From: Roseburia_C sp900315735 | GTDB lineage: Bacteria > Bacillota > Clostridia > Lachnospirales > Lachnospiraceae | Length of the DNA: 64,000 nucleotides | Direction: 5' to 3' (one strand) | Assembly: GCA_052118425.1 (NCBI GenBank) | Contig: JBQKHF010000001.1 | Shown here: positions 58,269 through 64,000 of the stretch, one piece after another | Layout: every line of letters begins with the position of its first letter | Numbering within the stretch: position 1 is the stretch's first letter | Position numbers and translations under genes: made by a program | The notes under the pieces: model-generated | The model's database searches: none | The model's input: the letters and a program-made list of their open reading frames with translations, nothing else | Told to the model about the DNA's origin: nothing

Positions 58269-58343
58269 AAATATTTTCAAACCAGGCTTCCCATGATAAA
58301 ATATATCAAAGAGAAATGATACATACTATGGTGTCAGGGAGAA

Positions 58344-58922
58344 ATGGAAATTATGGCAGGAATGATGGATTTAAGCGGCTGCCGGATTATTGTGAAGGAA
58401 ATTGCCGGCGGGAAAATGGTATTAGATACAAAGATAAAATCATATGACCCAGTCCGTAAGGTGGTAAAGGTAAGTGTAGGAAGTCTTGACAACCGGATGG
58501 AACATGCGGTAACGGTCATTATTTTCGGACAAAATGGAAGTTTGATAGAATCTATCGGAAATCTGCGGAAGGTTGTAATTGCCAATGAAGTGGAAATTGA
58601 ACTGGGCAAGAGCAAGAATGGAGAGAAGCGAAAGCATGTCCGCTATCCGTTAAAGGAAAAAGGATATATAGAAGCTGTTATTGTAGATGGAACATTGATT
58701 AAATTGCAGAAGCCGATTGAAATGGAAACCTGCAATATCAGTGGAAATGGAATTCTGATTCATACAATGGCAGGAAGCGGAACTGTTGGAACTGAGATAC
58801 GAATCAGTGTGAAGCTTGGAGATGCGATGCTGCAGAAAACATACCGGATTGTCCGGGTACAGAATGCGAATCTTAAGACGGAAGAATACGGCTGCATGAT
58901 GATTCGTGACAGGAATATATAA
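58344..58922 (+). CDS. PilZ-domain c-di-GMP receptor
   Basis: 192-aa cytoplasmic protein of the YcgR/PilZ kind. The N-terminal part (about 1-90) is a beta domain; the PilZ domain starts at KRKHVRYPLKEKGYIEA with the R-x-x-x-R ligand-binding motif (RKHVR) and has the second motif NISGNG (N-x-S-x-x-G). Both are intact, so c-di-GMP binding is expected. AGGGAG precedes ATG 58344 very closely; ATG 58353 is an alternative with better spacing, so the start is uncertain by three codons. Sixteen bases separate it from the HD-GYP gene. Confidence 0.85.
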   Translation: MEIMAGMMDLSGCRIIVKEIAGGKMVLDTKIKSYDPVRKVVKVSVGSLDNRMEHAVTVIIFGQNGSLIESIGNLRKVVIANEVEIELGKSKNGEKRKHVRYPLKEKGYIEAVIVDGTLIKLQKPIEMETCNISGNGILIHTMAGSGTVGTEIRISVKLGDAMLQKTYRIVRVQNANLKTEEYGCMMIRDRNI

Positions 58923-58937
58923 GGGCGGAGTGACAGG

Positions 58938-60029
58938 ATGAGACTTAGAAAAATTCCAATTGATTTTCTGTGGGAAGGTCTGGAACTTTCCGGAAATATT
59001 TATAATGATAAAGGCTCGGTACTGCTGCTGAAACGAGGAGAAATTTTAACACAGGACCGGTTAGATAAACTTTCCAAGTTTGAACGTGGCGGATATATTA
59101 CAACCAGTGAGGAGACCTATCAGGAAATCCTCAACAGTGGAAGAGCACCAAGAGCCGTACTTCAGAGAGTATATGAAGAGGCAGTGGGATATACTGCTTT
59201 AAAAAATGATGTAGACAGCATTTTTTCCGTAACCAGAAATGCTTCTGAAATTAATCTGGAAGCAACGGAGACTGTTACAAAGGATATTTTTACCAAGATT
59301 AAGGTATTAGATTTTCCTAGAATATTTCAGTGTATTGATGCACCAAGAGAAATGGATGAGAATCTGCAGCGCCATTCCCTGAACGTTGCATTTACCAATG
59401 GTGTCATCGGACAGTGGCTGAAACTCCCGGAACCGGTGATTAAGAAGCTGGTGTGTGCCGGACTGGTGCATGATATCGGAAAGACGAAGATACCGGAAGA
59501 AATTTTAAATGCACCACGAAGACTTACGGAAGAAGAATTTGAAATCATAAAAGCCCATCCCGTTTATTCTTATGAATTGCTCTGGGATAATGTGGATGAG
59601 GATATTCGTCTGGCAGCAAGACACCATCATGAACGGCTGGATGGAAAGGGTTATCCTGACCACATTGCAGGAGATGATATTTCATTACTTGCAAGAATTA
59701 CAGCTATTTCAGATGTATATGATGCCATGATTTCCCAGCGGAGTTATAAGGAATCCATGATTCCTTTTGATGTATTGGAGAAATTTAAGAAGGGCGAATT
59801 TCCGGGACTGGATGAACGTCTGGTAGATTTGTTTGTAAGAAATATGGTGGCAAATTACCGGGATGTAAAGGTTCAGATGTCTGATGGAAGAATCGGTGTG
59901 GTGCGCTACATTCCGCCAAATGACCTCAATCATCCGATTATCAATTGTAATCATGATGTCAGCCAGACAGATGATAAATGGTATTGTGTCTGCATTGCAA
60001 ATGAAACGGAAAAGCAGAATCAGAAATAA
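58938..60029 (+). CDS. HD-GYP domain phosphodiesterase
   Basis: 363-aa cytoplasmic protein. The HD-GYP domain (about 145-300) keeps all hallmarks: GLVHDIGKTKIPEEIL (HD), AHPVYSYELLWDNV (H), RHHHERLDGKGYPDH (H-H and GYP), ISDVYDAMISQRSYK. It should degrade c-di-GMP to GMP. The N-terminal 140 residues are a domain common in Clostridial HD-GYP proteins, not a known sensor. Follows the PilZ gene and is likely in its operon. A terminator lies after it. Confidence 0.9.
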   Translation: MRLRKIPIDFLWEGLELSGNIYNDKGSVLLLKRGEILTQDRLDKLSKFERGGYITTSEETYQEILNSGRAPRAVLQRVYEEAVGYTALKNDVDSIFSVTRNASEINLEATETVTKDIFTKIKVLDFPRIFQCIDAPREMDENLQRHSLNVAFTNGVIGQWLKLPEPVIKKLVCAGLVHDIGKTKIPEEILNAPRRLTEEEFEIIKAHPVYSYELLWDNVDEDIRLAARHHHERLDGKGYPDHIAGDDISLLARITAISDVYDAMISQRSYKESMIPFDVLEKFKKGEFPGLDERLVDLFVRNMVANYRDVKVQMSDGRIGVVRYIPPNDLNHPIINCNHDVSQTDDKWYCVCIANETEKQNQK

Positions 60030-60063
60030 AAAGAAAATAGAGAGAAAGTATTCTTTATCTAAA

Positions 60064-60107
60064 AGATACCCTCTTTACCGGACAGTGCGGTAAGGAGGGT
60101 ATTTTTG
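60064..60107 (+). terminator. HD-GYP terminator
   Basis: GATACCCTCTTTACCG pairs with CGGTAAGGAGGGTAT around GACAGTG, followed by TTTTT. Confidence 0.85.
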
Positions 60108-60110
60108 GCA

Positions 60111-60173
60111 GAAACTTCTAAAACAGGAAACTTGCAAAACAGGAAATCTGCAACACTGAAACTTGCAACACAT
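60111..60173. repeat. Four degenerate 16-bp tandem units
   Basis: GAAACTTCTAAAACAG (60111-60126), GAAACTTGCAAAACAG (60127-60142), GAAATCTGCAACACT (60143-60157) and GAAACTTGCAACACAT (60158-60173). They lie between two converging genes, HD-GYP and hcp. Confidence 0.75.
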
Positions 60174-60227
60174 AAAAGTTACAAAACATGTTCTTTCAAC
60201 TTCTATGTTAGATAGAAGGTTGGCAGA

Positions 60228-61901
60228 TTATAAGCTCTGCTTCAGGCACGTTTTGATATCATCCGAAGCATTGCTGATTGGTTTTATGTGGAAGGTATCG
60301 GTAAGATACTGCAGCACATTTGGACTGATGAAGGCAGGAAGTGTCGGACCTAAATAAATATCATGGATGCCAAGGCTTAAAAGGGCAAGCAGGTCTGCAA
60401 CTGCTTTCTGTTCATACCAGGATATAATAAGTGACAGTGGAAGTCCGTTTACATCTGTTTCAAATGCATCGGCAAGTGCAGTAGCAATGCGGATGGCAGA
60501 ATAGACATCATTACACTGTCCCACATCTAAAAGACGTGGCAGTCCTGCTACTTCGCCAAAGTCCAGTTTATTAAAGCGGTATTTGCCACAGGCAAGCGTC
60601 AGAATCATGCAGTCGGGCGGAACCATCTGGGCAAAATCCGTATAGTAATTCCGTCCCGGGCGGGCACCGTCACAGCCACCGATAAGGAAGAAATGACGGA
60701 TTTGTCCGCTTTTAACAGCCTCTACCAGCTGTGGAGCATAGCTTAAGGCAGCGTGATGACCGAAACCTACCAGAATCTCTTTTACCGGCTGGTCTTCCGG
60801 AAAGCCGCCAAGTTCAATTGCCTGTTTGATGATTTCACTGAAATCTTTGTCTCCATTTTCTTTCCGGCCGATATGCTTGACACCATCCCAGCCGACCACG
60901 TTGGTACTGTAAATCCGGTCTTTGTAGGAATCTCTTGGGCGCATCAGGCAGTTGGTGGTCATCAGAATACAGCCTGGAATATTGTCAAACTGTTTCTGCT
61001 GATCCTGCCAGGCACCACCAAAGTTACCCACAAGATGGGAATATTTTTTTAAGCCGTCATAACCGTGACATGGCAGCATTTCACCGTGGGTATAGATGTT
61101 AATGCCGGTGCCTTCCGTCTGCTTTAACAGCATTTCCAAATCCTTTAAGTCATGACCGGAGACAATGATAAATGGTCCTTTCTTAATGGTGACATTTACC
61201 TTGTGGGGAGAAGGATTGCCGTAAATAGTGGTATTGGCATCGTCCAGCTTTTTCATGACTTCAATAGCCATTTCGCCGGTACGCATGGTCAGGCGGATCA
61301 GGTCTTCCACCGTCAGACGGTCATCGGTAATGGCTTCTAATGCCAGAATATAAAAGTCGTCCACTTCATCGCTGAAGTAGCCTAATTCTCTTGCCTGATG
61401 ACCGTAGGCACTGATGCCCTTTAAGCCGTAGAGAATGGTTTGGCGGAGGGAGCGGATATCCGGGTCGAGTGATTTGTCATACATAATGCCCGCCATAGGC
61501 GCATCCTTTAACATATCGGTTTTTGAATCCGGCAGGTGGTAAGTGGCATGAAGCGTAGGATTCGAAATTTCCCCAACCAGATTGTGAAGTTCCTCTTTGA
61601 TTTGCTGGGATTGCCGGAGCAGTGCTACATGCACGTCGGCATCAAAATTTACATTGGTAAGTGTTGTGAAAAGCACATTTTCAATAAAGCTTACAATTGT
61701 TTTGTCCATATGTCTGCCCTGTTCCACCAGCACTTTTCCGTAACAGCTTATTCCTTTTATCTGAAAAATAAGTAAATCCTGCAGGTTGGCAATTTCCGGT
61801 GTCTTTCCGCAGACACCAAGCTTTGTACAGCCTTTTCCACCGGCTGTCTGTTCACACTGATAGCAGAACATTTCATAATTTAAATCCATGTTATTTCCCA
61901 T
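60228..61901 (-). CDS. hcp: Hybrid cluster protein (hydroxylamine reductase)
   Basis: 557-aa iron-sulfur enzyme that reduces NO or hydroxylamine and protects against nitrosative stress. AAAGGAG precedes ATG 61901. The N-terminal cluster is C-x2-C-x8-C-x5-C (MFCYQCEQTAGGKGCTKLGVC), the form of strict anaerobes. The hybrid-cluster ligands are in the later parts GHDLKDLEMLLKQTEG, THGEMLPCHGY, TTNCLMRPR and GGCDGARPGRNYY. The 557-aa length is typical. No hcr partner beside it. Its leader starts just inside long palindromic element D. Confidence 0.95.
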   Translation of the reverse strand: MGNNMDLNYEMFCYQCEQTAGGKGCTKLGVCGKTPEIANLQDLLIFQIKGISCYGKVLVEQGRHMDKTIVSFIENVLFTTLTNVNFDADVHVALLRQSQQIKEELHNLVGEISNPTLHATYHLPDSKTDMLKDAPMAGIMYDKSLDPDIRSLRQTILYGLKGISAYGHQARELGYFSDEVDDFYILALEAITDDRLTVEDLIRLTMRTGEMAIEVMKKLDDANTTIYGNPSPHKVNVTIKKGPFIIVSGHDLKDLEMLLKQTEGTGINIYTHGEMLPCHGYDGLKKYSHLVGNFGGAWQDQQKQFDNIPGCILMTTNCLMRPRDSYKDRIYSTNVVGWDGVKHIGRKENGDKDFSEIIKQAIELGGFPEDQPVKEILVGFGHHAALSYAPQLVEAVKSGQIRHFFLIGGCDGARPGRNYYTDFAQMVPPDCMILTLACGKYRFNKLDFGEVAGLPRLLDVGQCNDVYSAIRIATALADAFETDVNGLPLSLIISWYEQKAVADLLALLSLGIHDIYLGPTLPAFISPNVLQYLTDTFHIKPISNASDDIKTCLKQSL

Positions 61902-61931
61902 GATAGAATCTCCTTTTATAGAAAATTTTGG

Positions 61932-62438
61932 GGCGGTTGTGAAAAAACGGAGAAATTTATTTCAAAAATTTAGGTATAGAAGGGCATTTGAAGTAATTTG
62001 CGCTGGAATGCCAGCAGTTCTTAAGGATATGTTTTGCTTGTTTGTAAATTGTCTTTCCGTTGCTTTGACTGCATCGCTGCATGGTCCGCCGACTGCGGAT
62101 GCAACGTAAAGCCTGCAAGGGGCACTAGGAATTTCGGTATGGAAAGATTATGTTCCCACAACCGGCGCAAATTCACATCCATGTTCAATTGCGCCTCGCT
62201 GGCACATCCCTGTGCCAGCGTTGCCAAAGGGCGAACGAAATTCCAAGTGCCCCTAACAGTTCTTACCATGCATCCGTAATCGACGAACCATACAGCAATG
62301 CTGTCAAACATTGGAAAGACTATTTTTATCGCGACAAGCAAAACATACCTTTTAGAACTGCGGGATTTCAGTGCAAACTTCAAATGCCTTTCTATAGTAA
62401 AATTTTGAAAGAAAAGATATTTTCTTTTCGCAACCGCC
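61932..62438. repeat. Long palindromic element D (family LP), with central core
   Basis: 507-bp palindrome. Left end GGCGGTTG (61932-61939), right end CAACCGCC (62431-62438), continued by TGAAAA and TTTTCG. Left arm parts CAGTTCTTAAGGATATGTTTTGCTT and TTGTCTTTCCGTTGCTTTGAC (62049-62069) pair with right-arm complements near 62285-62375, with bulges; GGGGCACnnGGAATTTCG again pairs with CGAAATTCCnnGTGCCCC. The 67-nt core (62159-62225) is on the minus strand. The element lies between hcp and the PAP2 gene, ends 30 bases before the hcp start, and its open frames are accidents of the palindrome. The next 178 bases up to the PAP2 gene hold only a weak TATAAC. Confidence 0.92.
62159..62225 (-). other. 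Conserved 67-nt two-hairpin core of element D
   Basis: Minus-strand copy of the core at 19984-20050: hairpins CGCTGGCAC / GTGCCAGCG and GGCGCAA / TTGCGCC. The four differences from the B core are two compensated pairs; loops AGGGAT and TTGAACATGGATGTGAA are unchanged. Confidence 0.85.
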
Positions 62439-62616
62439 TAAGAAAAGTTTATATACATCGGCATTAGCATGAGCCGGGAAAAGGAAGATTATACATGCAG
62501 AAAAGGATTTGCATAAAGAAAAAATTCTTTAGAAAAATTTTAGAAATTATCATCTGCCTGTTTAGTTTTAAAGCTTAGTATAACATTATACAAAGGATAG
62601 CTGAGGAGATGATTTC

Positions 62617-63189
62617 ATGTTACAATATTTGATGGAGATGGAGCAGAATATATTATTATTTGTTCAGAATAATATAAGAAATGATTTTTTAGACCCGATT
62701 GTAATTTTTATTACGAAGCTTGGAAATGGCGGTGCAATCTGGCTGCTTTTAGCGGTGGCACTGCTGTGCTTTAAGAAAACCAGAAAGACCGGAGTGCTGG
62801 TGTTAGTTGCGTTAGCCGGTTCTCTTCTTATTAATAATATGATATTAAAGAATCTGGTGGCAAGAACAAGACCTTATGATGTGATTCCGGGACTGACTTC
62901 ACTGATTGGTGCCCAGGGAGATTTTTCATTCCCGTCAGGGCATACCGGAAGTTCCTTTGCAGCAGCGGTTGTTCTGTTTTGCCGGCTGCCAAAGAAATAT
63001 GGAATTCCGGCAATGATTCTTGCGGTTCTTATCAGCCTGTCAAGAATCTATGTAGGCGTACATTATCCAACGGATGTGCTGGCTGGTGCATTGATTGGCA
63101 CCGGAATTGCAATCGCATTATGTAAACTGGTTGGAATAAGAGAAAGTAGTAAGGAAGGACATACACCGGTAGCGGTGGGAAGGGGATAA
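62617..63189 (+). CDS. PAP2-family membrane phosphatase (paralogue 2)
   Basis: 190-aa membrane phosphatase like the one at 46227-46778. GAGGAGA precedes ATG 62617. Motifs: KNLVARTRPYDV, FPSGHTGSSFAAAVVLF, SRIYVGVHYPTDVLAGALIG. Four to six helices. Four bases later the histidine kinase starts, so the pair is cotranscribed, in contrast to paralogue 1. Such pairing may tie envelope lipid-phosphate recycling to a two-component signal (inference). Confidence 0.9.
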   Translation: MLQYLMEMEQNILLFVQNNIRNDFLDPIVIFITKLGNGGAIWLLLAVALLCFKKTRKTGVLVLVALAGSLLINNMILKNLVARTRPYDVIPGLTSLIGAQGDFSFPSGHTGSSFAAAVVLFCRLPKKYGIPAMILAVLISLSRIYVGVHYPTDVLAGALIGTGIAIALCKLVGIRESSKEGHTPVAVGRG

Positions 63190-63193
63190 CCTT

Positions 63194-64000
63194 ATGACAA
63201 TGAAAAAGAGAATATTTTTATCGAATACGTTGATGGTATTGGTTTCGCTTCTGATTCTGTTTGGAATCGGAGGCGTTTCTGTGCTGTTTTTTAAAGAAGA
63301 ATTTATGAAACGCGTCAGGCAGAATGCAGAGCTTTCAGAAAATATTTATGAGGTGCAGACGATTCTTTTAGAGCAGCAGAAAGAGCCGGCTGACTGGAAC
63401 CGGTTAAGTGACAGTCTTTCAGAATACGGATTTCATCTGTATGTGGCAGAAAATGATGAAAAAATATTTTCCAATGCAGCACACAGAGAGTTAGAGTGTA
63501 TCGAAGAGCTGCAGGAGGATGAAGAACAGGGAGAAAAGAACACGGTAAGGATATATAGCATGGAAAATGTATCCATTGCAAAATGCAGCATAACGGAAAA
63601 TGGAAAAACATATAAAGTTTATGCGACCTATAGCGCGAAGAATCTTACTTTCCTTGGAATGAACCGAGGCATGTTTGAAATGTTTGTTATTGTATTTCTG
63701 ATAGCGGGAATACTTTGTATAGCAGGACTTTTGCTGTGCAGCCAGCTATTTACAAAATATATGATTCGAAAAATTATGGTTCCGGTAGATGCATTGAATC
63801 AGGCGGCAGAGCGAATCAATGGCGGCAATCTTTCGGTGCCGATTGTATATGAAAGACAGGATGAGTTTGGAGAAGTCTGTGAAACCTTTAATATTATGCA
63901 GCAGCATTTAAAAGAAAATATGGATAAGGCGAAGGCTTATGAGCAGGCGCGGACAGAAATGATTTCCGGTATTTCCCATGACCTTCGTACGCCGCTGACT
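63194..64000 (+). CDS. Sensor histidine kinase, 5' part
   Basis: Gene runs off the right edge; 269 codons are visible, with no stop. ATG 63194 follows GGAAGGGGAT. First membrane helix about residues 8-30, outside sensor region about 32-155, second helix about 163-187, then a HAMP domain (MVPVDALNQAAERINGGNLSVP, about 198-220) and the HisKA box with the phospho-acceptor His in SGISHDLRTPLT. The kinase core lies outside. The HAMP and EMISGISHDLRTPL patterns are those of Clostridial cell-envelope kinases. A response regulator is expected downstream, beyond the window. Confidence 0.9.
   Translation, partial: MTMKKRIFLSNTLMVLVSLLILFGIGGVSVLFFKEEFMKRVRQNAELSENIYEVQTILLEQQKEPADWNRLSDSLSEYGFHLYVAENDEKIFSNAAHRELECIEELQEDEEQGEKNTVRIYSMENVSIAKCSITENGKTYKVYATYSAKNLTFLGMNRGMFEMFVIVFLIAGILCIAGLLLCSQLFTKYMIRKIMVPVDALNQAAERINGGNLSVPIVYERQDEFGEVCETFNIMQQHLKENMDKAKAYEQARTEMISGISHDLRTPLT

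Noticed and set aside
61888..62467. Several open frames on both strands of element D
   Set aside because: They follow the two arms of the palindrome and mirror each other; no ribosome sites.
1..64000. CRISPR array, tRNA, rRNA or prophage
   Set aside because: No regularly spaced identical repeats with unique spacers, no cloverleaf with CCA-type end and no phage structural genes were seen.

Overview
The window comes from a low-GC, anaerobic, spore-forming, probably motile Firmicute, most likely a Lachnospiraceae (Clostridia) member. Evidence: the forespore operon spoIIAA-spoIIAB-sigF, a valS T-box leader, a SCIFF peptide with its radical-SAM maturase, an anaerobe-type hybrid cluster protein, CheC plus a soluble CZB chemoreceptor, and many AGGAGG ribosome sites. 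Genus cannot be fixed from the sequence. Both edges cut genes: glmS (left, 3' end only) and a sensor histidine kinase (right, 5' end only).

Layout. 1-6 kb: glmS tail, an HtrA protease with a freshly duplicated N-terminal repeat, a small alarmone synthetase, a 44-aa membrane peptide, cheC and an Rpn/PD-(D/E)XK transposase-like nuclease. 5.4-13.4 kb: T-box leader and valS, folC with a 46-aa follower, a zinc-ribbon/TPR membrane protein, and the sigma-F operon. 13.4-25 kb: corA, two HAD phosphatases, an AraC regulator, glycogen phosphorylase, an S1-domain protein, a TPR lipoprotein, an M18 aminopeptidase and a chemoreceptor. 25-33 kb: hflX, then the pyrimidine genes pyrC-pyrF-pyrK-pyrD, a GGDEF-type protein, and pyrE; uraA lies at 44 kb. 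33-46 kb: small membrane proteins, a long M29 aminopeptidase, purE, a nucleotidyltransferase, carbamate kinase, a lipoprotein amidase, cupin, ABC-F, mtnA, Mrp ATPase. 46-52 kb: PAP2 phosphatase, MoxR-DUF58-transglutaminase cluster, peptidyl-prolyl isomerase. 52-58 kb: GNAT, then TIGR04086 membrane protein, scfA, scfB and secDF. 58-64 kb: DUF1294, PilZ and HD-GYP c-di-GMP proteins, hcp, a second PAP2 and a histidine kinase.

The most unusual content is non-coding. Four intergenic regions (5774-6088, 19758-20291, 57732-57968, 61932-62438) hold members of one family of very long imperfect palindromes, 237-534 bp, with related arms. Two of them carry the same 67-nt central core. The cores differ at four positions, and these form exactly two compensated base pairs in two predicted hairpins, so structure appears to be conserved. 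Three of the four elements end 28-30 nt before the start codon of a neighbouring gene. A second, unrelated 131-nt structured repeat follows two terminators (2375-2505, 13436-13566; one mismatch). A third array has three units, each an inverted TTTGGG/CCCAAA pair about 35 nt apart (45822-46038).

No tRNA, rRNA, CRISPR array, prophage or intact insertion sequence was recognised. The protein-coding content is mostly core chromosome; the novelty candidates are the structured repeats, several small genes (33, 44, 46 and 47 aa) and the placement of a diguanylate-cyclase-like gene inside the pyrimidine cluster.
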